This document shows positions 1-8,445 of a stretch of 64,000 nucleotides of DNA, one piece after another. The DNA is from Gordonia hankookensis (GTDB lineage: Bacteria; Actinomycetota; Actinomycetes; Mycobacteriales; Mycobacteriaceae): NCBI RefSeq assembly GCF_014673215.1, contig NZ_JACWMS010000002.1, positions 1,054,001 to 1,118,000 of the forward strand. The letters run 5' to 3'. Made by a program: the position numbers and the translations under genes. The stretch's first letter is position 1, and each line of letters starts with the position of its first letter. Under the pieces are notes generated by a model. The model did not search any database, was not told the DNA's origin, and was given only the letters and a program-made list of their open reading frames with translations.

Positions 1-2
1 TC

Positions 3-77
3 CGTGCCAAGCGCTGGGCCATCAAATTGGCCACCGGCGAGTTGGCCTTCACCGACACCATCGAACCGCACCACTAG
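3..77 (+). CDS. 3' end of an unidentified gene (partial)
   Basis: An open frame enters from the left edge and stops at TAG 75-77, giving 24 residues that end in TIEPHH. Nearly every codon ends in G or C, as in the real genes of this window, which is why I accept it. The fragment is too short to assign a family, and its start lies outside the window. Confidence 0.5.
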   Translation, partial: RAKRWAIKLATGELAFTDTIEPHH

Positions 78-137
78 CCGATACGAGAGCGCACTTCCCA
101 CGTGCGACACGGCGAATTGTCAGGGGAGGGCAATCCG

Positions 138-377
138 TTGCTCAGTAGTTCTGCCGAGATATTCACGTCCGAGGACCATGCGCGGATCACCGCGGCGGCG
201 CGAGTACGCAGCCATGTCGCGTTCGATGAGGTTGCGGCGCTACGTACTCCGGGCCCCGTGTGGTCGTCGTATCTGAATGCGCTCGGGCTGCCCGATCTGG
301 CCGACCGCGCTCGGACCAGGCTGCCCGCCGACATCGCCGACTTCGGTGCGCGCTCACGCGACGTCGGCTCACGGTGA
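138..377 (+). CDS. small hypothetical protein
   Basis: A frame of 79 codons starts at TTG 138, eight bases after the purine-rich GGGGAGGG at 123-130. A GTG at 102 in the same frame has no ribosome binding site. The product is soluble, without a signal peptide or membrane segment. I recognise no family. It follows the preceding partial gene by about 60 bases on the same strand and ends just before the convergent glycerophosphodiesterase gene. Codon third positions are only moderately GC-rich, so the assignment is tentative. Confidence 0.45.
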   Translation: MLSSSAEIFTSEDHARITAAARVRSHVAFDEVAALRTPGPVWSSYLNALGLPDLADRARTRLPADIADFGARSRDVGSR

Positions 378-404
378 GATCCGCCGTACCTGTCCAGGAG
401 CCGC

Positions 405-1196
405 TCAGTCGACGGTGACCAGCCAGTCACGGACTTTCGCCGGGCGATTCGTCGCGAGCCATCGAACGCCGAGATCCGCGCAGAGTTGGACGTCGACCTG
501 CTCGTCGACCGTCCAGCAGTAGGTGACCCGACCGGCAGCGGCGGCCCTGTCCACCAGATCCGGGTTCAGCCGCAGGGTTTCCACCGACGGCCCGATGCCG
601 GTGGCGCCCACCGCCGTCGCGGCACTGCCGCCGAGCAGGCGGGCGGTGTCGCCGAGCAGGATCGTCGGCAGCATCGGAGCGTGCCGGCGAATCCGCCACA
701 CTCCTGCCGACGAGAACGAGATGACCACCGCGCGACTGTGATCCGCCGACGGGGGCGTCCCGACACCGAACTCGTGGAGCAGTGCCAGCAGCTTCTGTTC
801 CACCAGGCTGCCGTAGCGCACCGGATGCTTGGTCTCGATGAACAGCCGCACGGGCCTGCGCCAATCCAGCGTCAGGGAGAGCAGCTCCCGCAGGGTCAGC
901 ACCGACGCCTTGTCGCCTGCCGGATGCCAACTGCCGAAGTCCAGATCGCGCAGCTCCGCCAACGACATCTCACTGACCACACCGGTTCCGTCGGAGGTCC
1001 GGTCGACAGTGCGGTCGTGGACGCAGACGAGTTCCTGGTCGCTGGTCAGCCGGACGTCGCATTCGAGGCCGTCGGCGCCCTGACTCAGGGCCAGCTCGTA
1101 GGCAGCGAGGGTGTGCTCGGGGAGAGCCTCCGACGCGCCACGGTGCGCCACCACGGCCGGCTTGCCGGATCGGGAGATGTGCTCCATACCCGTCAT
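405..1196 (-). CDS. glycerophosphodiester phosphodiesterase
   Basis: The 263-residue protein has the GDPD signature near its N-terminus: VAHRGASE, then PEHTLAAY, GLECDVRLT and VCVHD. These supply the metal-binding and catalytic His, Glu and Asp residues of the TIM-barrel family. Members cleave glycerophosphodiesters into glycerol-3-phosphate and an alcohol, and they recycle phospholipid headgroups. There is no signal peptide, so a cytoplasmic enzyme is likely. ATG 1196 was chosen because it overlaps the stop codon of the upstream DUF4328 gene as ATGA, which implies translational coupling. A second ATG at 1187 is possible. It is the last gene of a three-gene operon. The physiological substrate cannot be told from sequence. 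Confidence 0.88.
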   Translation of the reverse strand: MTGMEHISRSGKPAVVAHRGASEALPEHTLAAYELALSQGADGLECDVRLTSDQELVCVHDRTVDRTSDGTGVVSEMSLAELRDLDFGSWHPAGDKASVLTLRELLSLTLDWRRPVRLFIETKHPVRYGSLVEQKLLALLHEFGVGTPPSADHSRAVVISFSSAGVWRIRRHAPMLPTILLGDTARLLGGSAATAVGATGIGPSVETLRLNPDLVDRAAAAGRVTYCWTVDEQVDVQLCADLGVRWLATNRPAKVRDWLVTVD

Positions 1197-2236
1197 GCGA
1201 CCGCCACCCAGCGTCGTGACGGTACGGGTTCGTCCTGCGGGGCACCGAAAATCGCCATCAGGCGAGTGCCGAGCCACCACGCGAACACCCCCGACACCGC
1301 CGAGCTGATGACCACCGCCGCAAGCCCGTTGGCGGACGTCTGGATCGAGCCCGAAGCCGTCGCGACGATGCGGGTGACCACCGCGATCGCGGCGAGCACG
1401 TTGACGAGCGCCCAGGCCACCCACAACTTGGTGAGCCGGCTCCGAGTGCGTTCGGCCTCGAGATCGTCGCGGATCCGTGCGACCTCGTGCAGGAGGACCG
1501 CAGCTCCCGCCACGTTGACGAGCGGTACGGCCGCGAGCAGCGCGATCTGCCACCGGGGTCGCGGGTCGCGCAGAGCGTGTCGTCGATAGGCGTCGTCGCG
1601 CAGGGTGATGATCCACCGGGTGAAGACCACGGTCGCGTAGACGAACACCCCGAACGCCACCAGCCCGGCGAAGATCACCAGGAAAGCCGATGCCCGGTCC
1701 GTCCATCCGGCGACCGGCACGGACCTGTTGACCACCAGCAGGACGTAGCGGAGCAGATGGACGATCGCGGCCAGTCCGAGGGCTCCGGCCAGGAGCCGTA
1801 GCGCGTGGAGGAGGGCGGCCGTCAGCGCCTCGAGCGGGTTGCGGTGGTCAGCGCCTGGCTCGACCGGGACGTCACGCAGGCCCCAACGCGGGACGTAGAC
1901 GTATCGCGGGATCGGCCGCGGCCCCGGCGGGACCGCCAGGCGCCGGGCCGGGATGGCCTCCGGTGGTCGGCGGGCGACCCACCGGACATGCCTGGCCCGG
2001 TAGAGCCGACTGCTACGCGGTCCGCTCGAGGGCTGACCCGTGGCCGACGATGCCGTCGGCCGTACCGGGGTCTCGCGGGGGGACGCCGACGGGCCACGCC
2101 GCGTCTCCACCGCGCCACCCGGGTCACCGATCAGATCGCTGTCGACCACGCGCAGCGGTCCGCCACAGCGCGGGCAGCGTTCCCGCCCCGGACGATGCGG
2201 TGCCTGGATACGGCACCGCGGACACAGGTCGATCAT
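1193..2236 (-). CDS. zinc-ribbon DUF4328 membrane protein
   Basis: The 347-residue protein starts with a zinc-ribbon-like pair of CxxC motifs (C5, C8, C21, C24). A basic, proline-rich linker to about residue 140 follows, and then a membrane region with roughly six hydrophobic segments. The layout fits DUF4328 proteins of actinobacteria, whose function is unknown. ATG 2236 overlaps the rhodanese stop codon as ATGA, and its own stop overlaps the GDPD start in the same way, so the three genes are translationally coupled. A role in sensing or organising a membrane process is conceivable but not shown. Confidence 0.75.
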   Translation of the reverse strand: MIDLCPRCRIQAPHRPGRERCPRCGGPLRVVDSDLIGDPGGAVETRRGPSASPRETPVRPTASSATGQPSSGPRSSRLYRARHVRWVARRPPEAIPARRLAVPPGPRPIPRYVYVPRWGLRDVPVEPGADHRNPLEALTAALLHALRLLAGALGLAAIVHLLRYVLLVVNRSVPVAGWTDRASAFLVIFAGLVAFGVFVYATVVFTRWIITLRDDAYRRHALRDPRPRWQIALLAAVPLVNVAGAAVLLHEVARIRDDLEAERTRSRLTKLWVAWALVNVLAAIAVVTRIVATASGSIQTSANGLAAVVISSAVSGVFAWWLGTRLMAIFGAPQDEPVPSRRWVAVA

Positions 2237-2568
2237 TTCGACCCGGCACTCCCCGCCTCGACCGGCTTCTCGTTCTCGACCCACGCGAGCATGCCACCGC
2301 GGACACAGCTGCCCTCGTAGCCGAGTTGCGCGAGATACTGCAGGACGCGCATCGACCGTCCACTCGAATGGCACACCACCAGGAGGTCGGCGTCGAGGTC
2401 GATCTCGTCGATGCGGGCCGGCACATCTCCCAGTGGGATGTGCACCGCACCCCGGACGTGACCGGCAGCCCACTCATCGTCCTCGCGGACATCGAGCAGG
2501 ACGCGGTCCACCTCATCGGTGAAATCGTCCGGCAGCTCCGTGACCGGCACCTGCCGGATGTCGCCCAT
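2233..2568 (-). CDS. rhodanese-like sulfurtransferase domain protein
   Basis: A single rhodanese domain fills this 111-residue protein. LLDVRE and the substrate-loop segment HVRGAVHIPLGDVP are typical, and the active-site loop CHSSGRS carries the catalytic Cys66. Such proteins move sulfane sulfur through a cysteine persulfide. The loop size fits sulfur transferases better than Cdc25-like phosphatases. ATG 2568 was chosen because the family homology begins there. A GTG six bases upstream is an alternative. It is the first gene of the rhodanese/DUF4328/GDPD operon and is preceded by the 450-bp intergenic region with DnaA-box-like and CRP-like sites. Confidence 0.87.
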   Translation of the reverse strand: MGDIRQVPVTELPDDFTDEVDRVLLDVREDDEWAAGHVRGAVHIPLGDVPARIDEIDLDADLLVVCHSSGRSMRVLQYLAQLGYEGSCVRGGMLAWVENEKPVEAGSAGSK

Positions 2569-3020
2569 GCTCACGAAACCATGGTGGCACAGCCGCACCG
2601 GGCGCGGCGCGCCCTGTGCACAACCGCCGCGGATGCGCTCGTCGAGTTGACACGGCTGCTGCGATCGAAACAGCACTATGCAGACCTACATATAACTATC
2701 CACATGCCGGTTTGCGCGACCGGCCCGGGATGTGCATCGACCACCATAAAGCTGTGGATGAGACTGTGGAAACTGTGGACAACCAGGCCACACGCTGCGG
2801 CTCCCTGTGACGGCTACCACATCTGTTGTGACAGGGATCACGGATCTGGTTGCGCAACGGTTGAGACTATTCGACAACGTGCAGACCCACGTCACAGTCA
2901 AAGGTTCTTCGCGATGACCCGATTTCCTGTGGATAACTTGGGGAAAGTTGGGGAGAACCGACGTGTCCCCGCTGCGCACGAACCGTTGTGCACCAGTGTG
3001 CGGTGGTCGTCGCGGCCGGG
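2569..3020. other. 452-bp intergenic region with DnaA-box-like motifs
   Basis: There is no convincing gene here. The stretch is clearly more AT-rich than its flanks. It contains five 9-mers that equal or nearly equal the DnaA box: CTATCCACA 2696-2704, TGTGGATGA 2753-2761, TGTGGAAAC 2765-2773, TGTGGACAA 2774-2782 and TGTGGATAA 2928-2936. The last two are perfect boxes read on the opposite strand. A CRP-like palindrome lies at 2827-2842. The region lies upstream of the rhodanese operon and downstream of the sppA-like gene. Confidence 0.6.
2827..2842. promoter_or_regulatory. CRP/FNR-like operator candidate
   Basis: TGTGACAGGGATCACG matches the actinobacterial CRP palindrome TGTGA-N6-TCACA at every fixed position except the last. 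It lies about 260 bases upstream of the rhodanese start, further than usual for a directly acting site, so its target is uncertain. Confidence 0.4.
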
Positions 3021-3869
3021 TCATCCCAGCCGCAGGCCGATCGCCCGATCGACGGCGACGACGGTTCCCGCGACGGCGCTCTCCATCAACCGGTCAACGC
3101 TGACCTGCCCACCCACCAGCCGGGCCAGAAGGGGTTTCGGTGCCTCGATCATGGTGATCTCGGCGTCCGGGTAGCGCTCGGCGATGACCGACCGCATCAC
3201 GCCGATGCCGTCGACGAGCCCGACCTGCACGGCACGGCTGCCGACCCAGATGTCCCCACTGAACAATTCGTCGTCGGGAGCGCTGAGCCGCTTGCCGCGG
3301 CGCTGCCGGACCCACGCGATGAAGGCCTCGTGCAGTTGCGCCTGCAACGCCCTGAGCCACTCGACATCCTCGGGCCGCTCCGGAGAGAAGGTGTCCAGGC
3401 GGGCCTTGTTGTCACCGGTCGTGTACAGCCTGCGCTCGACACCGAAGCGCGTGAGCACATCGGAGAGTCCGAACCCCGACGACACCACCCCGATCGACCC
3501 GATCATCGAGGTGTGCGCAGCGAAGATCTCGTCGGCAGCGCACGCGATCCAGTAGCCGCCCGATGCCGCGACGTCCTCGCAGAAGGCGATGACCGGGACG
3601 CCCTTCTCCGCGGACAGCTGACGGATTCGTTCCGCGATGTACTCCGACTGGGCAGGTGAGCCACCCGGCGAATTGATGACGACCACGACGGCCTTCACGT
3701 GTTCGGTACCGAAGGCGCGCTTGAGGACCGACTCGACGTTGTCGGCGGTCAGCCCGGAACGACCGAGACCACCGATGCCGATCGGACCGTCGAGGCGGAC
3801 CACGGCCACCCGGTCCGCGCGTGACCGCGCCACCCGTTTGGCCACCTTGTCCCACGGTCCACGACTCAT
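3021..3869 (-). CDS. S49-family signal peptide peptidase (SppA-like)
   Basis: The 282-residue protein has the SppA core. INSPGGSP at 66-73 forms the oxyanion region, the nucleophile is Ser103 in AASGGYW, and Lys155 in GDNKARLD is the probable general base. Members of S49 degrade cleaved signal peptides and other membrane-embedded fragments. Unlike longer SppA proteins it has a single protease domain and no evident N-terminal membrane anchor. It is therefore either peripheral or a short-form bacterial S49 protease. It is transcribed alone on the minus strand and diverges from the VOC gene 71 bases away. Confidence 0.88.
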   Translation of the reverse strand: MSRGPWDKVAKRVARSRADRVAVVRLDGPIGIGGLGRSGLTADNVESVLKRAFGTEHVKAVVVVINSPGGSPAQSEYIAERIRQLSAEKGVPVIAFCEDVAASGGYWIACAADEIFAAHTSMIGSIGVVSSGFGLSDVLTRFGVERRLYTTGDNKARLDTFSPERPEDVEWLRALQAQLHEAFIAWVRQRRGKRLSAPDDELFSGDIWVGSRAVQVGLVDGIGVMRSVIAERYPDAEITMIEAPKPLLARLVGGQVSVDRLMESAVAGTVVAVDRAIGLRLG

Positions 3870-3940
3870 GTGCCGAGTGTAGTGCCACGTCCGGCCGCCA
3901 TCGGGCCCGCCGACGCCCGCCGCGACATTAGACTCGCGGC

Positions 3941-4693
3941 GTGGAGATCCGATGGCTCACCGCATTCCTGGACTTTCCTGCCGAGCAGTTCGGCGCCGAG
4001 GTCACGTTCTGGCGCGCGATCGCCGGCAGCACCGTGTCGCCGCCGCGCGGCGAACACCGCGAGTTCGCCTCGTTGGAACCGTTCAACGGGGATCCCCATC
4101 TCCGTGTCCAACGGGTCGACGCCGGACCCGGCGGGATCCATCTCGATCTCCACGTCGACGACCCGCGGTCGGCGACGGCGGAGGCGATCGCCCTGGGTGC
4201 CACCGTGGTTCGCGACCACGCCGAGCCTGCCCACATATCGGTGGCCTCGCCCGCAGGTTTTGTGTTCTGCCTGGTCGAATGGCAGGGCGAGTCCGTGCGC
4301 TCGCGGCCGATCCGATGGCCGGGCGACACGATCAGCATCATCGACCAGGTCTGCATCGACATCCCGGCCGAACTCCACGAGCGCGAGGTCGCGTTCTGGA
4401 CACGATTCACCGGCATGCCGACCGAGCCGACCAGCCGTCCCGAATTGCTCCGCCTACGCCGCGATCACGCCCTGGCCGTCGGCATCCTGTTACAGCGCAA
4501 CGGCCCAGACGACGAGGCCACGGTGGCCACCGGGCATCTCGACCTGGCCGCCACCGCGGTCGAAGACGAGGTGGCACGGCACGAGGACTGGGGCGCTCGC
4601 GTGGTCGAAGAGTTCCCGACCTGGACCGTGATGTCGGACCCCATGGGCAGGCGTTACTGCATCACGAGCCGCAATCCGCGCACCGGCGAGTGA
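3941..4693 (+). CDS. two-domain VOC/glyoxalase-like protein
   Basis: The 250-residue product contains two vicinal-oxygen-chelate-like halves, at about residues 1-115 and 125-245. Each starts with a strand plus FWRAIAGS- or FWTRFTGM-like segment. The second half has DPMGRRYCIT near its end, the usual closing strand of glyoxalase_6-type domains. Several actinobacterial proteins of this kind have no known substrate. Neither half shows an unambiguous metal-binding His/Glu set by eye, so enzymatic activity is not assured. It starts with GTG 3941, and no strong ribosome binding site is visible. Confidence 0.75.
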   Translation: MEIRWLTAFLDFPAEQFGAEVTFWRAIAGSTVSPPRGEHREFASLEPFNGDPHLRVQRVDAGPGGIHLDLHVDDPRSATAEAIALGATVVRDHAEPAHISVASPAGFVFCLVEWQGESVRSRPIRWPGDTISIIDQVCIDIPAELHEREVAFWTRFTGMPTEPTSRPELLRLRRDHALAVGILLQRNGPDDEATVATGHLDLAATAVEDEVARHEDWGARVVEEFPTWTVMSDPMGRRYCITSRNPRTGE

Positions 4694-4694
4694 C

Positions 4695-5765
4695 TCAGCC
4701 GCGCGTGTCGCAGAACTGTTGCAGTCGTTGACGTTCGGCCTCGAGTTCGGCGCGGCCGCCCCGCGGCAGGTCGATCATCATGTCGGCGACCACGCGGCCG
4801 TCCTCCACCCGCCATGAACCGGCGAGACGTCCGTCGACCAGCACGAAACCCGGGTACCGGCCGTTCGCGGTGAGCAGGCTGCGATAACGGTCGTCGTCGG
4901 CGATCCGACGCCGATCTGCCTGTGCCACAATCACGTTGTCGTACGGGGCGAGGAACCGGACCGGTGCGGGGACGTCCGCGTCCACGATGTCGAGACCGTC
5001 GAGGTCGAACAGTTGCTCCCCGTCCGGGCCGGTGCGGATCACGAGTTCCCAATCCGCTTCCATCGCGTCGAGCAGCGGCCGCAACCGGGTACGGCCGCAC
5101 CAGGTCTGGATGCCCTTCACCGTCGCGGGACCGAAACCCCGGAGATAGAGCCGGATGAGGTCCTTACGGGCCTCGTCGTCGACGACGGCCGGCTCACCGG
5201 GCCCGACCCAGTCGTCGAAGAGCTGGTAGGTGGGTGCCGCCGAGCCCCGCCAGAGTCCGCGGGGCGGCACCTGGACGAGCGGCAGACCACACCTCGCGAC
5301 CGCGACCAACGTCGACGGGTCGTCGTCGGGGTGCCGTTGCGCCAGTTCACGACCCAGCGCGGCGCCGGACATCTCCCGACCCGCCAAGAGTGCGGCCGCC
5401 TCGGCGAGCACATCGGAGGCGGTGGTGCCGGAGAGGCGTCGCTCGTGGATCGCGACCTCGGTGTCGAGCAACGGTTGCGCGATCGGCCGTATCCATCGTG
5501 CGTCCTCGGCGTCGATCAGGAAGACGGTCGACCGGAGCAACGCCATCCGGACCACCTCCCGATCGGTCAGCAGACCGTCGAGTTCCGCCGGATCGAAATC
5601 GTCGATACGCGACCACAAACCGAAGAACGGCGCCGTGGGGTCCTGTGCCTGGAGGCCGACGCAACGGTCGAGCACCTCGATGGCATCCTCGTCGACACGT
5701 TCGAGCAGATGCTGACGCTGCAACAGCGTCCGGTTCCACTGCCCCGGACTGATCTCGTCGGTCAC
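4695..5765 (-). CDS. winged-helix DNA-binding domain protein (HTH_42 family)
   Basis: The 356-residue protein fits the HTH_42 (winged helix DNA-binding domain, PF06224) family. It has an N-terminal segment rich in QRQHLLER and VGLQAQDP, a central HERRLSGTTASDVL region, and the C-terminal LAPYDNVIVAQADR and PGFVLVDGRLAGSW motifs. Some relatives (AlkX/YcaQ type) act on DNA crosslinks, while others are uncharacterised. The diagnostic QxQ-like catalytic region of YcaQ is only suggested by VGLQAQDP. It starts with GTG 5765 and ends just after the convergent VOC gene. Confidence 0.8.
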   Translation of the reverse strand: MTDEISPGQWNRTLLQRQHLLERVDEDAIEVLDRCVGLQAQDPTAPFFGLWSRIDDFDPAELDGLLTDREVVRMALLRSTVFLIDAEDARWIRPIAQPLLDTEVAIHERRLSGTTASDVLAEAAALLAGREMSGAALGRELAQRHPDDDPSTLVAVARCGLPLVQVPPRGLWRGSAAPTYQLFDDWVGPGEPAVVDDEARKDLIRLYLRGFGPATVKGIQTWCGRTRLRPLLDAMEADWELVIRTGPDGEQLFDLDGLDIVDADVPAPVRFLAPYDNVIVAQADRRRIADDDRYRSLLTANGRYPGFVLVDGRLAGSWRVEDGRVVADMMIDLPRGGRAELEAERQRLQQFCDTRG

Positions 5766-5768
5766 CGA

Positions 5769-6473
5769 TCAGGCGGCCGGGTAGTGCAGCCCCGTGGCCG
5801 CATGGCACCGATAACCGTGCGGATTCTTCGCGAGGTACTGCTGGTGGTAGTCCTCGGCGTAATAGAACCGGCCGGCGCCGGCCTCGGCGAGTGGCTTGAT
5901 CTCCGTGGCGATCGGGCTCAGTCCCGCATCGGCCAGCACGGCGCCGAACTTCTCGGCAGTGGCCCGGGCGAGCCCGGCATCGGACTCCGACACCGTGTAG
6001 ATCGCCGACCGGTACTGCGTCCCCACGTCGTTGCCCTGCCGCATCTCCTGTGTGGGATCGTGGCTCTCCCAGAAGATCCTCAGCACTCCCTCGAGATCGA
6101 TGACCGACGGATCAAAAACCACCAGAACCGATTCGGTGTGTCCGGTGCGCGCGGTGCAGACCTCCTCGTAGGAGGGATTCGCCGTGTGGCCGCCCGCGTA
6201 GCCCACGGCTGTCGTGTAGACACCCGGCACCTGCCAGAAGATCTCCTCGATGCCCCAGAAGCACCCGCCCGCGAGGACCACGGCCGAGAGACCGTCGCCG
6301 AACTCACCGATCCCGTTACCGTCCGGGTCGGTCGCACCCTTCATCGGATGGTGCAGGAGGAGATGCTCGGGGGCGACCGGCACCGTGGCCTCGCGGCCCG
6401 GCAGCGCCTGATCGGCGGATACGAGCCGACGCTTGTGCGATTGCCCGGAAAGTAGCTGGTCAAGCCATGACAT
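5769..6473 (-). CDS. msrA: peptide-methionine (S)-S-oxide reductase MsrA
   Basis: MsrA repairs oxidised methionine by reducing methionine-S-sulfoxide. The protein has 234 residues with the hallmark GGCFWGIEE. Cys71 is the catalytic residue, YAGG and GHTESV follow, and HDPTQ and [11 protein letters not shown] mark the C-terminal half. An N-terminal extension of about 60 residues, ending in [11 protein letters not shown], is typical of actinobacterial and enterobacterial long MsrA forms. The start was set at ATG 6473 (MSWLDQ), the family start, rather than an upstream in-frame codon. It lies three bases from the winged-helix gene, so the two may be cotranscribed. SodA nearby is another oxidative-stress function. 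Confidence 0.93.
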   Translation of the reverse strand: MSWLDQLLSGQSHKRRLVSADQALPGREATVPVAPEHLLLHHPMKGATDPDGNGIGEFGDGLSAVVLAGGCFWGIEEIFWQVPGVYTTAVGYAGGHTANPSYEEVCTARTGHTESVLVVFDPSVIDLEGVLRIFWESHDPTQEMRQGNDVGTQYRSAIYTVSESDAGLARATAEKFGAVLADAGLSPIATEIKPLAEAGAGRFYYAEDYHQQYLAKNPHGYRCHAATGLHYPAA

Positions 6474-6638
6474 GCCCCGATCGTACGCCCGCACCGGACA
6501 TCGTCGGGGTTGATGTATGCCCGACGGTCTGCCTATCATGACCGACTATTGGGCATGTGACCGCAGTCACTCCGGGTCACCCGTGCCGGTCCAGCCCCGC
6601 GGCAGTGCTGCCGCGACCAGCGACGACGAAGGGTTTCG

Positions 6639-6791
6639 ATGGCAACGCACGCGAGCACGGACCTCCGTCGAGCGATGAACCCTCGCGCCGTGGCGCCGCG
6701 AGCGACCTACGACGTCCGGTCCGCGTGTTTCGGTACGGCCGTGAGCATCGCCGGACTGATCGCTCTGCTCGTCCTGCTGATCGTCATCTGA
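6639..6791 (+). CDS. 50-residue single-pass membrane protein
   Basis: ATG 6639 is preceded by GAAGGG at 6628-6633 with a five-base spacer, an excellent ribosome binding site. The product is 50 residues long. It has a basic N-terminus (LRRAMNPRAVAPRATYD) followed by a C-terminal transmembrane helix (SIAGLIALLVLLIVI) that runs to the stop. Codon third positions are GC-rich throughout. I know no family. It lies between the divergent msrA and the downstream sodA on the same strand as sodA. Confidence 0.6.
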   Translation: MATHASTDLRRAMNPRAVAPRATYDVRSACFGTAVSIAGLIALLVLLIVI

Positions 6792-6974
6792 CCAGCCGAT
6801 TCGCCCCCGATCCCGACGACGAGAACTTCAACCGCACTTGAAGTGGATTCCGTCGCAATGTTTGCAATCCCCCATGCTGTGGGTAAGGGTGGAAGTACCC
6901 GCGTGACCGACGTCAGACGTCGCAGCTTTTCACGCGCGCAGTGAGAAACGCACAGCACCTCAGAGAGGAAAATC

Positions 6975-7604
6975 GTGGCTGAATACACCTTGCCGGATCT
7001 CCCGTACGACTACGCGGCACTCGAGCCGCACATCTCCGGCAGGATCATGGAGCTCCATCACGACAAGCACCATGCCACCTATGTGAAGGGCGCAAACGAC
7101 ACCCTCGAGAAGCTGGCCGCGGCCCGCGACGACGAGACCATCGCCGGCAAGGTCTACGGACTCTCGGCAACCCTGTCGTTCCACCTCGGTGGCCACACCA
7201 ACCACTCGATCTTCTGGAAGAACCTGTCCCCCAACGGTGGCGACAAGCCCGAAGGTGATCTCGCCGCAGCCATCGACGATCAGTTCGGCAGCTTCGACAA
7301 GTTCAAGGCGCATTTCACCGCGGCCGCCACCACCCTGCAGGGCAGCGGCTGGGCCATCCTCGGCTACGACACCATCGGCAAGAACCTGGTGATCCTGCAG
7401 CTGACTGATCAGAGCGGCAACATCCCCGCGGCGATCATCCCGGTCGTCATGCTCGACATGTGGGAGCACGCCTTCTACCTCGACTACCAGAACGTCAAGC
7501 CGGATTACGTGAAGGCGTGGTGGAACGTGGTCAACTGGGCCGACGCGGCCGAGCGCTTCGCGACGGCGAGCAAGCAGGGCGCGGGGCTCATCGTTCCCGC
7601 CTGA
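6975..7604 (+). CDS. sodA: superoxide dismutase, Mn/Fe type
   Basis: SodA dismutates superoxide to oxygen and hydrogen peroxide. The 209-residue sequence has all four metal ligands in family context: His28 in MELHHDKHH, His77 in GGHTNH, and Asp161 and His165 in [12 protein letters not shown]. Gln146 (LTDQSG) sits where Mn-dependent mycobacterial enzymes have Gln and the iron enzyme of M. tuberculosis has His, so manganese is the likelier cofactor. GTG 6975 has GAGAGGA five bases upstream. No signal peptide is present. A hairpin just downstream probably terminates the transcript. The Mn inference is from one residue. Confidence 0.96.
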   Translation: MAEYTLPDLPYDYAALEPHISGRIMELHHDKHHATYVKGANDTLEKLAAARDDETIAGKVYGLSATLSFHLGGHTNHSIFWKNLSPNGGDKPEGDLAAAIDDQFGSFDKFKAHFTAAATTLQGSGWAILGYDTIGKNLVILQLTDQSGNIPAAIIPVVMLDMWEHAFYLDYQNVKPDYVKAWWNVVNWADAAERFATASKQGAGLIVPA

Positions 7605-7626
7605 TCGCCACAGATCGATCGACCTC

Positions 7627-7659
7627 GACGGCGGTCACCCACGACGGGTGACCGCCGTC
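7627..7659 (+). terminator. sodA terminator hairpin
   Basis: A perfect 14-base-pair stem pairs 7627-7640 with 7646-7659 around a five-base loop. It begins 22 bases after the sodA stop codon and precedes the convergent ecfT gene. No U-run follows, as is common for actinobacterial hairpins, so it may serve both strands. Confidence 0.7.
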
Positions 7660-7695
7660 GTCGTCCGCCGATCGAGCACGGCGCGGCGAGTCGGT

Positions 7696-8445
7696 TCAGA
7701 GCAGGATCGTCGCGACTATCACACCGGCACAGGCGATTCCGACGACGACGAGCACCACGGCATCACGGCGTCCCGGACGCGACGGGTACGCGGTCAGACG
7801 GCCGGTGCCGCCGCGGGCGGTGATCGCCTCCGCCATCTCCGCACTGCGCCGCAGGGCACTCGACATCGCCGCCGTGATCATGTCCACCACACCCATCTCC
7901 GCGGCCGGATGACCACTGCGCGCCGGAGCGGACGGGCGGAGCCGGTGAGCGGCACGCAGCATCCGCAACTCGTCGATCAGCAGCGGCAGGCCGCGCAGGC
8001 ACAGTGCGATCGCGACGGCCCACTCGTCGACGGGGAGGCGCAGAATCCGCAGGGGGCGCATCAATGTCGCGATCGCAGGTGCCACCTCGGCCATCGGCGT
8101 CGTCCAGATCACCAGGATGGAACTCGCGACCAGCACCAGCCCCAACGTCACGGCCCGCAGATAGACCACCAGTGCGGACGGCCCGAACGTCAGGTTGAGC
8201 GCGCCGCCCGCGATGATCAGCCCCCAGAACCACCAGGGCGGACGGGGAATCGCGCCGAGCGGGATACCCGCGGTGATCGCCGTCAGGAGCACCACCACGG
8301 CAACCAACCCGAGCGCAGGCCACGACGGCAGCACCCAGGTCATCACGCCGAGGGCCATCACGACGATCAGCTTGGTACCCGCCCAGAGACGGTGGATCAG
8401 CGAATCGCCCGGCACCTGCCGGAGCGGGACTGTCTGTACGCTCAT
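7696..8445 (-). CDS. ECF transporter T component (EcfT, Rv2325c-like)
   Basis: The 249-residue membrane protein has about five hydrophobic segments and the EcfT coupling-helix signatures near the C-terminus (AMSSALRRSAEMAEAITARGG). The Ala-Arg-Gly triplet contacts the ATPases. EcfT transmits ATP-driven movement to a substrate-binding S component in vitamin or metal uptake. ATG 8445 overlaps the stop of the upstream ATPase gene as ATGA. The pair matches the arrangement of Rv2325c-Rv2326c of M. tuberculosis. No dedicated S component lies next to it, so the substrate is unknown. Confidence 0.85.
   Translation of the reverse strand: MSVQTVPLRQVPGDSLIHRLWAGTKLIVVMALGVMTWVLPSWPALGLVAVVVLLTAITAGIPLGAIPRPPWWFWGLIIAGGALNLTFGPSALVVYLRAVTLGLVLVASSILVIWTTPMAEVAPAIATLMRPLRILRLPVDEWAVAIALCLRGLPLLIDELRMLRAAHRLRPSAPARSGHPAAEMGVVDMITAAMSSALRRSAEMAEAITARGGTGRLTAYPSRPGRRDAVVLVVVGIACAGVIVATILL

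Noticed and set aside
2569..3020. Chromosomal replication origin
   Set aside because: DnaA-box-like sites are present, but no dnaA, dnaN, rpmH or recF gene flanks the region, and there are only five boxes.
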